NCBI GenBank assembly: GCA_016219715.1
Contig: JACRKX010000025.1
Span: 1 to 34,208 of the forward strand
Reading direction: 5' to 3'
DNA from: Actinomycetota bacterium
GTDB lineage: Bacteria; Actinomycetota; Thermoleophilia; Solirubrobacterales; JACPNS01
Length of the DNA stretch: 34,208 nucleotides
Program-made: the position numbers and the translations under genes
Shown: in pieces, positions 9,036 through 17,254 of the stretch
Numbering within the stretch: position 1 is the first letter of the stretch
Layout of the letters: the number at the start of each line of letters is the position of its first letter
The notes under the pieces: model-generated
The model's input: only the letters and a program-made list of their open reading frames with translations
What the model was told of the DNA's origin: nothing
The model's database searches: none

Positions 9036-12000
9036 TCAGGAGACGCGAACGATCTTGGTGGCTCGTCCGGCAAGCATGGTGCCGCGAGCGCCTGAGATCG
9101 CGTTTAGGCGATAACGCCCGGGTTTGAGCGAAATGGAAAGGACGAAGCGCCCGCGGGTTACCTGAACGCGTTTGCGCACCCGTTTGGTGCCGCGTTTACC
9201 GATCCGGGCGACAGTCACCGTTAACTTGCCGCGGTACTCCTTCGAAACGGCGCCTCGCAGCCGGAGCCTGCCGGATCGCGCTTTGGCACCGGTTATCCGC
9301 AGTCCGGGGTTGACGTAGAGCGAGGGGACCGAGAAGTTCCGAGTTGCCGTCGCAACGCGCCCGAGCGTGTCGGTCGCCCGCACGGTAAGCGTGGTCGCGA
9401 AGTCCTTCACCCGGGTGTTGGTGAAGCTGGCGATTGCGCTGTCGATGAACGGCGACTCCGAGCCGGCCCCCGAAAACGAGAAAGACCCGGTGACGGGAGC
9501 TCCTCCGACGTTGGCTACGGAGACGGGAGCGTTCAGAACGTTGCGGGCCGGGAACGACTCCGAGCCGATCGTCGCCTCTGGGCCGATCGCATCGATCGTG
9601 GTCGAAGCCGTCGTCCAGCCGGAGACGTTGCCGAGGGTGTCCGTGGCGCGAACGCGTATGGCGAGGGTCTCGCCTTCGGTCCCGCCGATGGAGGCCGAGG
9701 TCGACGTCGTCCCGGCCGCCAGCACCGAAAACGGTCCGCCGTCGCGCGAGAGCTCGATGTCGTAGGTTGAGACGCCTGTGCCGTCCGTTGCGCTCCAGGT
9801 GAACGCCGCGTTCGGGTCGATCGACCATTCACCGGGGCCGGCAGCCGTCACGATCGGAGCGTCGGAGTCGACGCTGAAGCTGTCCGAGCCTTCGCCGGAG
9901 AACGTTTCGCCGTATGTCGATCCGGTGACGGTGGCGGTCAGGTTGTGAGTCGCCGTCGCCGCGCCTGAGACCTGCCAGCTGGCGTTGGCGCTTCCCGAGG
10001 CTGCGATTGTGCCGAGCGACTGGGTTAGAGCCCCGCTTTCAAGAGTCACGCCTGCGGGTAGCGAGAGGGTTATCTGCGCACCAGTAAGCGCGAGGTCGGC
10101 AGAGGGATTCGCGATCGTCGCGTTCACCGTGACGGTGTCGTTCGGCGCCACGGCCGCGGGCGACGCATTCAGTGTGGCCGCTGGGATTGGAGTCTCGAGT
10201 GCGTCAAGCGTGTGATCGGCGGCGAGCGAGAACGGCTCGGCGGTCGTCCCGTCGATAGTGCTGATCGCCTTCACCTTGATGATCTGCGTGCCTGTGCCGG
10301 TGGAGCGAACCTGCTCGACGTTGTCGGGTCCGTCGCTTCCGTTTCCGGGCATCGGGTTGTCGACGGTGACGGTCTGGTCGGTGTCGACCGTGTCGTTGGC
10401 GTCGACGCCGCCGGTTGCGGTTGGGGTGCAGCCGGGCGAGCAGGCGTCGCCTTCTGCGAACTGGAAGAGATCGAGGTTGGTGAGGGTCGAATATGGCGGG
10501 GCGTTGTTGCCCGTGTAGTTGCCGAGGCGCCGATTCCAGACGAGCGTCGTGCGATCGCCGACCGCAACGCCGGTCACCCGGTAGAAGCGCGCGCCGTTGG
10601 CTCCAGCCGGCGTGACCGCGCCGTTCGCATAGTTCGCGCGCTGGATGAACGCCCCGTCAAGGTTGAGCGCTCCCCAGCCACTTCGAGGCATCCAGTAGGT
10701 CTGGCCCTGGATCGGCGTGGCGGAGTTGATGAGGATTGCTTTCTGGGCGGTTGGGGAATAGACGCCGGTCGAGGCGAGTAGGGCTACTCCGGAGGCGGCT
10801 TGGGGGGCGGCGTAGGAGGTGCCGGAGCCACCGGAGGTGTAAGAGGTGTCGTCGTTCTGCGACGGCGTACCGGCGGCGGGATACGGTTGCGCGATCAAGT
10901 CTGGCTTCTTGCGACCGCCGTAGGTGGGGCCAGGCGAGGAGTTCGGCCAGACTGTCCAGGAGGTCTGGTTGTACGGCTGGCCTTGGATGTCGAGGCCGCC
11001 CGCTGTGATGACGTTGAAATTGTTCCCTGGCGTGCTGACGCGATGCGGCCCGTCGCCGCATCCGGTATATCCGGGGTCCGCAATTCCGCAGTTGCCAGCG
11101 GAGACCGTGTACGCGATGCCGTACTGCGAAACGGACGCATCGACCGGCGACCACGCGAAGTTGCTGTCAGCGCTGTCCTCGTAAATGCCGGCGCTGTAGT
11201 TGACAACCTCGGGGAGATCGGCAACGCCTGGCTCACCGTTGTAGGTGACACCGAGCCACCATCGGTAGGCGTTTTTCGCTTCATAGGTGTCGTAGAGGTT
11301 GTCGAGACCGTAGGCCTGACCTTTGCGGTTTTGCCAGGTTGGCGGCCAGGGTGCGCCGCCAGTCCCGTAAACCCCGAGGTCTGTGGCCGCGACGGCTGCC
11401 CCGACGGTGTTGCCGTGCTTGCTTCCGCTGAAGTCAGTTCGCCCAGCCGGCGATATGACGCGCGACGGCCCGGAGCCGACACAGGTCGCACAGTCACCGG
11501 GCACCCGCGTACGAAACGCGGCATGAGATGTCCGCAGTCCAGTGTCGAAGGCGACATAGTCCGGTCCACCATTGCCGTCAGCCGATGTCCCGCCCCCGGT
11601 GAAGCCGCTGGAATGCCAGGTCTCCGAGCCGTCAACTGGCGAACTCGCCAAGACGGGCTTCTCGGCGTGGACAACTGCGTTCACGTCGCTTGAACCCGTG
11701 ATTGTGGCGAGTGCATTTGCCGGCAGCACAGCGGTGATCGTGTTTGGGATCGGCGTCGCCGACTCGACGCGACCGCCGACGCGCTTGATCGCGCGGGCAA
11801 CTCGCTCGCTCTGCAGCGTTCCCGAGCGTGCAGCGCTTCGGATTGCCGGCAAGGCTGCGTTTCGCTGGTCGTCCATCATCGCCGCGACACGGGCCTCTTG
11901 AGCAGTCCGGCGCTTCGGACTCCGAAGGGCGGCCGCGCGCGCCGCACGTGCGCCCGGCAAACGGCCGGTGAGTTCGGGCCGACGCGAATCGAGCTTCGCC

Positions 12001-12236
12001 GTCAGGCTGTTGTCGGAGAGAAAGAACGTGACGCGAACGCGAGTTCCAGCCAGTTCCGCCAGGCTCTCGATCTGTGAAGCGGGGATGACGTGGGCCGTTT
12101 GGGCGCTTTGCGAGCGCGTCTTGGAGCCGCCGGCGACGCCACTTGCGCAGAGCGCGAGAAAGGTCGCGAGGAGAGCGCAGGCGACGCCCCTGGCACCAAC
12201 GCGGCAGATCAGCGATGTTGAAGTTCGCGCGGGCAT
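9036..12236 (-). CDS. Large secreted subtilase-like S8 protease with Ig-like C-terminal domains
   Basis: A 1066-residue protein with a signal peptide (hydrophobic residues about 15–35). A poorly conserved pro-region leads into an S8 domain at about residues 220–520. The triad is well preserved: Asp231 (YVAFDTG), His274 (SKHGNTVG) and Ser474 (GSGTSYAAP), with Asn382 in SAGN. After the peptidase come a jelly-roll-like segment (DNVEQV…IIKVKA), then beta-sandwich repeats with the phrase IRVRATDTLGNVSGW. A very basic end (residues about 985–1066) probably binds the wall or nucleic acid. It is the better conserved of the two paralogues. The ATG at 12236 has only a weak GAAAAG upstream. It is probably transcribed separately from the Ig-like gene, because a terminator lies between them. 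Confidence 0.88.
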   Translation of the reverse strand: MPARTSTSLICRVGARGVACALLATFLALCASGVAGGSKTRSQSAQTAHVIPASQIESLAELAGTRVRVTFFLSDNSLTAKLDSRRPELTGRLPGARAARAAALRSPKRRTAQEARVAAMMDDQRNAALPAIRSAARSGTLQSERVARAIKRVGGRVESATPIPNTITAVLPANALATITGSSDVNAVVHAEKPVLASSPVDGSETWHSSGFTGGGTSADGNGGPDYVAFDTGLRTSHAAFRTRVPGDCATCVGSGPSRVISPAGRTDFSGSKHGNTVGAAVAATDLGVYGTGGAPWPPTWQNRKGQAYGLDNLYDTYEAKNAYRWWLGVTYNGEPGVADLPEVVNYSAGIYEDSADSNFAWSPVDASVSQYGIAYTVSAGNCGIADPGYTGCGDGPHRVSTPGNNFNVITAGGLDIQGQPYNQTSWTVWPNSSPGPTYGGRKKPDLIAQPYPAAGTPSQNDDTSYTSGGSGTSYAAPQAASGVALLASTGVYSPTAQKAILINSATPIQGQTYWMPRSGWGALNLDGAFIQRANYANGAVTPAGANGARFYRVTGVAVGDRTTLVWNRRLGNYTGNNAPPYSTLTNLDLFQFAEGDACSPGCTPTATGGVDANDTVDTDQTVTVDNPMPGNGSDGPDNVEQVRSTGTGTQIIKVKAISTIDGTTAEPFSLAADHTLDALETPIPAATLNASPAAVAPNDTVTVNATIANPSADLALTGAQITLSLPAGVTLESGALTQSLGTIAASGSANASWQVSGAATATHNLTATVTGSTYGETFSGEGSDSFSVDSDAPIVTAAGPGEWSIDPNAAFTWSATDGTGVSTYDIELSRDGGPFSVLAAGTTSTSASIGGTEGETLAIRVRATDTLGNVSGWTTASTTIDAIGPEATIGSESFPARNVLNAPVSVANVGGAPVTGSFSFSGAGSESPFIDSAIASFTNTRVKDFATTLTVRATDTLGRVATATRNFSVPSLYVNPGLRITGAKARSGRLRLRGAVSKEYRGKLTVTVARIGKRGTKRVRKRVQVTRGRFVLSISLKPGRYRLNAISGARGTMLAGRATKIVRVS

Positions 12237-12390
12237 CTTTTCAAGCTACAGAATGGGATCGGACACTCTCGACATTTGTATGAACGTTTGCGAAGATCGT
12301 CCGTTGCGGTTCGGCGCCCCAGGTGTCGATACAGTGCTTCTAGAGCGAGGACGAACGGGGTTTGCTTTGGCACTCACCTTCGGACTCAAG

Positions 12391-12430
12391 AAACGGCCGG
12401 GGCGTGATACCCCGGCCGTTTCCTTTTTTC
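12391..12430 (+). terminator. Strong hairpin with a T-run on the + strand
   Basis: A perfect 12-bp stem (AAACGGCCGGGG / CCCCGGCCGTTT) with a 7-nt loop is followed by CCTTTTTTC. This is an intrinsic terminator for + strand transcription, yet no + strand gene lies nearby. On the minus strand the stem runs into TTTCTTG, so it may also act weakly in the direction of the local genes. Confidence 0.7.
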
Positions 12431-12435
12431 ATGGG

Positions 12436-12504
12436 CTATGGGTCTCGTTGAGCGACCAGCAGCAGCACGACTAGAGCGAGGACAAACGACGTCTGCTCTG
12501 CCAT
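12436..12504 (-). CDS. Possible 22-residue hydrophobic micro-protein
   Basis: A 23-codon frame from ATG (12504–12502) to TAG (12438–12436). The peptide begins MAEQTSFVLAL, continues with a run of Val and Leu, and ends QRDP: one short membrane-like helix with a polar end. It sits between the Ig-like gene's terminator and the second hairpin. The duplicated unit encodes a related peptide start (PKQTPFVLAL after GTG 12373). Of the four differences within the shared 27-nt tag, three are synonymous in this frame, which hints at coding. The Shine-Dalgarno is weak, and no family is recognised. Speculative. Confidence 0.22.
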   Translation of the reverse strand: MAEQTSFVLALVVLLLVAQRDP

Positions 12505-12517
12505 CCCATCCGGACAC

Positions 12518-12549
12518 GGAAAAAGCGGCCAGAGGAGTCTCCGGCCGCT
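12518..12549 (-). terminator. Rho-independent terminator of the Ig-like secreted protein gene
   Basis: On the minus strand an 11-bp stem with one G·U pair (AGCGGCCGGAG / CTCTGGCCGCT, loop ACTC) runs into TTTTTCC. It lies about 95 bp beyond the stop codon of the gene ending at 12644 and would end the sigma–Ig-like operon. Confidence 0.85.
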
Positions 12550-12643
12550 AATGCCGACTGAACCCAATCAGCTCGTAGCGCGTGAGCGCTTGCGGAGGGG
12601 CTCGTCTGTCGCTGTCGGCGGGCGAACGCATTTCGGTGGTGAC

Positions 12644-15643
12644 TCAGTTCAGCCGCAAAGTGACCCTCCTCGACGAGCTGGCGGCGTGGTTCCATCCGTC
12701 CTCGGTCGGCGCGTAGACACGGAAGACGATGCGCGCCTTCACGCCCTTCGAGATCCGGTCGAACCTGTACTTGACAGCGAAGTTGCCGTTCGAGTCAGTG
12801 TGAGCGATTGCCACGGCGGGCCGCCACTTCTTGCCGGCGTAGAACTGCAGGGCGACGATCTTGCCAGCGGCGGGGATTACACCGTCGAACGACCGCACCG
12901 ATCCGCGGAAGGTCACGGTTTGCCCAGTTCTGGCATGGCGTGTCGACACGCGCAGCTTGAGCTTTGCCCCGGTTCCGAGCTGCACGGTCGCCGAGGTGTC
13001 CTGGTTGGTGTTGGTGCCGGGGTAGTAGACGCGGATCTGTCTGCTGACGCCGGGCCTGATCTTGAACACGTAGGAGCCGTCGGTGCGCGTTGAGGTCGTG
13101 CCCAGAAGTTGTTCGCTTCCGCCCTTGACACGCGCGTAGATCTCGATTGGCTGACGGGCGAGGCGGGTCAGCGTGTTGGTGGTCAGGAAGCCCTGCGCGA
13201 CCGCGCCGCGCTTATAGCCGACCGAAAGAGTCGGGTAGGTGCCGGTGAAGACGACCTTGCCGCGGGACCGTTTGACGCATTTGGGGCCGCGCTTCTTCTT
13301 GCAGGTTCTCTTGGCCTTTGAGAGTCCGGCCGAGAGGGCGACGCCGTCGCGCATCGGATTCTCGAAGGTGAAGGTGTTGCCGTTCTCGTCTTTGGATGTG
13401 ACGAGTTCGTTTCCGGCCTGGTCGTAGGCGCGGACACGGGCGACGTAGGTGCCCTGCGGTAGCGACGTGTCCGGGAAGACCGCAGACGCGACCGCTGAGG
13501 TTGGGTAACCGCCGACGGGGTTGCCTGAGAGATCCGCGAGCGAGGTTGGAAGGAGCTGCCAGTCGCCTTCGCCCTGCTTGCTGACTTCGATCGTGCTCAG
13601 TGCGATGCCCGAGACGCTGTCGCCGATCGGCGCACGAAGCAGTCGCGGATTGCTTGACGAGCGCGCGGTGAAATGGCCGGTGGGATCGGATGCGTCAATT
13701 CCGAAGTTGACGACCTTCGCGGCCGCCTTGTTGCCGGCGAGGTCGACCGGTGAGAGGCGTAGTTCTTTGGAACCTTCGCCGGAAATACTGATCATTGTGT
13801 CGGAGCCCCGGGGCACGTTGGTCGCGTCTGGGCCGACGCCGTCGATCGAATAATCGAGGTATGCACCGTCCGCGAATTCGTTTGTGGCGCTAGGGGCCAT
13901 CCCAGAGAGAGCGTCGGTGCCGTGAAGGCCGACCAGCTGACCGTCCTTATACCAACGACCGTTCTCGATGCCCGAGATAGTTCCGGTGGGATCAGTCAGG
14001 TCAACCTTCGCCTCAACGTTTTCGGTCGCCGACGAAGCCAACCCCGCGCAAGTCACCGCCCTCAGGTGAATCCAGTGGTTGTCCTCGGACAGGTTCGCCG
14101 GAAGTCGCCACTTGCGCACATTGCCGGGGATGTTGATTGTCGTTCCTGGGTTGTCGATCTGGCTAAGGCTGATCGATCCGGCGAAACCACATATCGGAGC
14201 GAAAGAGCCAGGCAGTGCGGTGAAGTCCCACTCCTGGTCGTAGCCGTTCGCGAGGTCCAACCGGCTAATCCACCCATTCGCCTGCCCCTGCGGCGCCGCA
14301 GGCGGAGTCGGGTCGTAACCAATCTCGTGGTCTGAATCCGCGCCACCGCCAGACCCATCTCCGATAGCACTCTCATTCCCGGCTTTGTCGATAACCGAAA
14401 GGCGAAGCCTCCACTGTCCGGCCGCGGGAACGGTAAGGCCGCTGATCGATGAGCGGGTAGCGGCGATGCCTGAGACCGTGCCCCCTACGGGGATCGTGAC
14501 GGCGGCGGGATTCGACTGACTCCCGGCGTCAACTGGCTCGACGTCGACCTTCACCTGATCGATGCCCGAGTGCGTCTCGTCTTCGAGCTCCTCGGTGTCG
14601 TTCGCCCACGTCACGTCGAAGTCGTTGGTCGCGCTCCAGCCTTGCTGCGTGCCAGCGATGGCTATGTTGCTCGGCGTGCTCGGACCAGTGTTGTCGACGT
14701 AGAACGAGACCGTGTTCGTGTGTTGATTGCCGGCGGCGTCAGTGGCGCGCACCGTGTAGGCGTGCGGGCCGTCGCCGGAGTTCGCGGAGATCACATTCGT
14801 GTTGACCGAACCGAAGTTGTCGTACTTCGTGCTCGGGCAGGGTTGCCAGTTGACGTAGTTGCACCCGGAATTGAGCGTCGTGACGATCGGCTCGAGTGTG
14901 GTGTCGCCGTCGGCGTAGGACTCGACCTGCTTGATGCCGCCCTGTGCGTCGGCGCCGCCGACATACGTAGTCCTAGTGCCGCTATTCCAGGCGCGACCGA
15001 CCGGCTGGTTGTAGGAAGTCTTGAGTGTGCCGCTGTAGGGCGGAAGAGCTCCGGGGGCGACCAGGTCTTCGACGGTGAAGATCATCGAGCCGAATCCGAG
15101 ATGGCCGAGAACGCCGGTGCCTTGGTAGTTGCCGCTGGCGGTCACGACGTTGAACATGTAGCGATTGCACGTGTAGGACGTATACAGGCAAGCGACGTTC
15201 GTCTCAATCGTCTGCCCGGCGGTGTCGAACGCTGGGAGGGTGGTGCTCGTCGTGCAGATTCCGTTCCATACCGGCAGCCCGTCGATACAGGTACGAATGG
15301 CGTTCGTGGTCGAGCCGCCGCCGACGGATCCGTTGACCTTGAGGTTGAGGTTCGAGAACTTCAGACCGCTCGGCAGAGAGGGGGTCGACCACCACATGTA
15401 CTGGCCGCCGCCGGCGACGCCGGTCGCTGTCAGCCCGAACATGCTGTTGAAACAGGAGGCGACCCCGCCAGTGAATCCGTTTGCCCCCGCCGCCCAACCG
15501 GGAGCGCTTGCGTCTCCGTAGGACGGGTGGCACTGGTAGACGTTGTAGGAGCCTGCGCTGGCCGGGGCGGCCATCGCCGCGAGCAGCACAAGGCATGCCA
15601 GCGCAGAGAGGAGCTGTGCCCTGAGGCCGAATCGAATGGTCAT
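12644..15643 (-). CDS. Large secreted Ig-like surface protein
   Basis: A 999-residue protein with a clear signal peptide (MTIRFGLRAQLLSALAC… ending in ASA at about residue 30). The first 200 residues contain several Cys and look like a lectin-like or concanavalin-like beta-sandwich (SYNVYQCHPSYGDAS…). Repeated Ig-like modules follow, marked by VRATDAAGNQH, SVIDKAGNESA, SPVDLAGNKAA and VRAYDQAGNEL. The end is two basic beta-sandwich modules rich in Lys and Arg. No catalytic motif is visible, so an adhesive or structural role at the cell surface is likely. ATG 15643 is chosen because the signal peptide begins there and AAGGA lies 12 nt upstream. It follows the sigma-factor gene by 37 bp, so the two are probably one operon ending at the terminator at 12518–12549. 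Confidence 0.82.
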   Translation of the reverse strand: MTIRFGLRAQLLSALACLVLLAAMAAPASAGSYNVYQCHPSYGDASAPGWAAGANGFTGGVASCFNSMFGLTATGVAGGGQYMWWSTPSLPSGLKFSNLNLKVNGSVGGGSTTNAIRTCIDGLPVWNGICTTSTTLPAFDTAGQTIETNVACLYTSYTCNRYMFNVVTASGNYQGTGVLGHLGFGSMIFTVEDLVAPGALPPYSGTLKTSYNQPVGRAWNSGTRTTYVGGADAQGGIKQVESYADGDTTLEPIVTTLNSGCNYVNWQPCPSTKYDNFGSVNTNVISANSGDGPHAYTVRATDAAGNQHTNTVSFYVDNTGPSTPSNIAIAGTQQGWSATNDFDVTWANDTEELEDETHSGIDQVKVDVEPVDAGSQSNPAAVTIPVGGTVSGIAATRSSISGLTVPAAGQWRLRLSVIDKAGNESAIGDGSGGGADSDHEIGYDPTPPAAPQGQANGWISRLDLANGYDQEWDFTALPGSFAPICGFAGSISLSQIDNPGTTINIPGNVRKWRLPANLSEDNHWIHLRAVTCAGLASSATENVEAKVDLTDPTGTISGIENGRWYKDGQLVGLHGTDALSGMAPSATNEFADGAYLDYSIDGVGPDATNVPRGSDTMISISGEGSKELRLSPVDLAGNKAAAKVVNFGIDASDPTGHFTARSSSNPRLLRAPIGDSVSGIALSTIEVSKQGEGDWQLLPTSLADLSGNPVGGYPTSAVASAVFPDTSLPQGTYVARVRAYDQAGNELVTSKDENGNTFTFENPMRDGVALSAGLSKAKRTCKKKRGPKCVKRSRGKVVFTGTYPTLSVGYKRGAVAQGFLTTNTLTRLARQPIEIYARVKGGSEQLLGTTSTRTDGSYVFKIRPGVSRQIRVYYPGTNTNQDTSATVQLGTGAKLKLRVSTRHARTGQTVTFRGSVRSFDGVIPAAGKIVALQFYAGKKWRPAVAIAHTDSNGNFAVKYRFDRISKGVKARIVFRVYAPTEDGWNHAASSSRRVTLRLN

Positions 15644-15680
15644 TGTCTTGGTGGTCCTTGGTCGATGATTGTGGGAGCGC

Positions 15681-16886
15681 TTAGCGCCCTTCTGGCAGGA
15701 ATTCGCTCGAGCCGTTGTCAACGTGCTTCGGGGAGGACGTGGCGGGCTGAGTGTTCGACGGCGGGGAGGACGGCGCGCTGGCGGCCGGAGTTGTCGTGGC
15801 CCGCCGGTGCTCTTGCTTGCGGGCGGCGCGATCGGTCGCGGTCGGCCGTGAATCGATGCGATCGAACAGGCTCGGCGGTGTGGGAGAGACCGGCGCGGAT
15901 GCCGACTCGACTGCCGACTTCTCGGGCGTGCGTTCGAGCACGCCACTGTGCTCGGCCGCCACGCCGCCGGCCGTCAGCACGGCGGCGGTCGCGGCAATCG
16001 CTCCCAGCTTCTTTGCGGTGCCCACTTCTATCCAGTGCTGGATCGCCGCGACCTGGGCGCCGACGCGATCGTTTGCAGACGTCCAGACGGCGCCGAACTG
16101 ATCGAACACGTTCGGGAGCGATTCGCCGACGGGGGAGGCGGCCGACGCCACCAGTGGAAGCGGGAAGAGCACGGCAATGCGCGTCGGAGCTTCGCGGTAG
16201 GCGCGAAGCGTCGCTCGGCAGCCCGCGCAGTTGCGGAGGTGGGCTCGGGCTTCCATGTGGGCGTACGAATCGCCGTCGGCCATTCGCTGCAACACCGGCT
16301 CGAGCCGTTCGCATTCAGATCCAGATTCGATCGCCGAGAAATGAGACGTGAAGGCCCTCCGGCCGTCGGTCACGCAGCGCGTCACCTTGCGTGCGGTGAA
16401 TCCGGTCAGCTCGGAAATCTCGCCGTAGGAATGGCCCTGGGCGTAGGCGAGCAGGCAGTGAACCTGATCGTGGGTGAGGTGCTCAAGGGCTTCGGCGCCG
16501 GTGCTCGTGCGCTCGCCGCGCACGAGCAGTTCGTCGGGAGTCGCGCTGTCTGACTCGACTTCGTCTTCAAGCGACTCGATCGGATCGCTGGCGGTGCGCT
16601 TGCGAGAGCGCGCGATGTCGAGCGCCTCGTTGCGCACGACGGTGCGGAGCCACGGGATCAACTCGGCTGGATCGGCGCTCGGTGCCTTGGTGAGCAAGAT
16701 CTCGAGGGCGCGCTGGTAGGCGTCGTCGGCATCGTCTGCGGTGGCGCTGTACTTCAGCGCGTCGCGCAGGATCATCGCGCCGTGTGTGAGCACCAGCTCG
16801 GTGGCCACTTCGTTCAATTCGCTTGTCGATATGTGCGGGTTCGCGCCGTCGCTGCCGAGCGCAGGCGGCGCTGCTGTCTTACTCAT
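15681..16886 (-). CDS. ECF-type sigma factor fused to a zinc-finger anti-sigma domain and membrane segment
   Basis: A 401-residue protein. Residues about 30–98 are sigma region 2 (DDADDAYQRALEILL, PWLRTVVRNEALDIARSRKR), and about 130–185 are sigma region 4 with its HTH (HDQVHCLLAYAQG, YGEISELTGFTARKVTRCV). Residues about 190–230 carry a His-x3-Cys-x2-Cys motif (HLRNCAGC) typical of zinc-binding anti-sigma factors. A hydrophobic segment at about 294–312 (LGAIAATAAVLTAGGVAA) could span the membrane, and the C-terminal 80 residues are Pro/Ser/Thr-rich, like an extracytoplasmic linker. It thus joins in one chain what are usually two proteins, suggesting a membrane-held sigma factor released by proteolysis; that mechanism is inference. 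It leads the operon with the Ig-like secreted protein. The ATG has TGGAAAT upstream. Confidence 0.85.
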   Translation of the reverse strand: MSKTAAPPALGSDGANPHISTSELNEVATELVLTHGAMILRDALKYSATADDADDAYQRALEILLTKAPSADPAELIPWLRTVVRNEALDIARSRKRTASDPIESLEDEVESDSATPDELLVRGERTSTGAEALEHLTHDQVHCLLAYAQGHSYGEISELTGFTARKVTRCVTDGRRAFTSHFSAIESGSECERLEPVLQRMADGDSYAHMEARAHLRNCAGCRATLRAYREAPTRIAVLFPLPLVASAASPVGESLPNVFDQFGAVWTSANDRVGAQVAAIQHWIEVGTAKKLGAIAATAAVLTAGGVAAEHSGVLERTPEKSAVESASAPVSPTPPSLFDRIDSRPTATDRAARKQEHRRATTTPAASAPSSPPSNTQPATSSPKHVDNGSSEFLPEGR

Positions 16887-17254
16887 TTCGATTTCCAGTC
16901 GTTGTCGGGCGAGGTGCCGAGTTCGCTAGCAACGCGCGGGCGGGGCAGCCGAGAGGCTTGGGCCGCCCCCCGTGCCGAACTTCCCCCCGACGGGGGACGA
17001 GCCCAACCCTGGCGCGCGGTGTTCCCCAGGGACTTGGAGACGCGCGCTCGGTTCTGTATAGCTCAGAATTCGGTATGTGGCAAGGGTGAATATCCGCAGT
17101 TGTGGTCTGCGGTGTTCACACTCGGTTAACGAATGAGCGGGGTCGCTCTTACTCCCTTGAATGGGGTAGTGAGCGAAATAATCTTTCGCGATCGCTTCAG
17201 ATTGCCGTTGCGCAGGCGCCTGCGCAGAGATCGCAACCTTGCGCGAGATCTGGC
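16887..17254. other. 368-bp gap: leader of the sigma gene and palindromes
   Basis: It lies between the nucleoside phosphorylase stop and the sigma-factor start, both on the minus strand. It holds an 18-bp perfect palindrome TGCGCAGGCGCCTGCGCA (17209–17226) just after the phosphorylase stop. Other repeats are GCGAAA-N5-TTTCGC (17173–17189), TTCTG-N7-CAGAA (17052–17068) and two GC-rich stems near the sigma start (16942–16969, 9 bp with one wobble pair; 16984–16996, 5 bp). The palindrome lacks a T-run. I find no reliable promoter, known riboswitch or tRNA. Confidence 0.5.

Larger units (their letters stand above)
12340..12550. repeat. Diverged tandem duplication of a hairpin-plus-tag module
   Basis: Two units about 131 bp apart each hold a GC-rich hairpin (12391–12421 and 12524–12549). 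Each also has, on the + strand side, a 27-nt tag starting CTAGAGCGAGGAC (12340–12366 and 12471–12497) that is identical at 23 of 27 positions. The spacer between hairpin and tag is also alignable (GTCCG…AGCA on the minus strand). The layout suggests an old tandem duplication in the 407-bp gap (12237–12643) between the second subtilase and the Ig-like gene. Confidence 0.65.

Noticed and set aside
15644-15946. Upstream-extended start of the Ig-like protein (1100 residues)
   Set aside because: The extra 101 residues are Arg/Pro-rich out-of-frame sequence of the sigma gene. The signal peptide begins at ATG 15643.
14570-16351. Plus-strand open frame of about 593 codons across the Ig-like and sigma genes
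   Set aside because: It has Arg/Val/Gly-rich shadow composition, no motifs and no start signal. The minus-strand genes have signal peptide and sigma motifs.
17000-17025. ECF-type promoter (GGAAC … CGTC) upstream of the sigma fusion
   Set aside because: The two elements are about 21 nt apart instead of the usual 15–17, so the match is probably chance.
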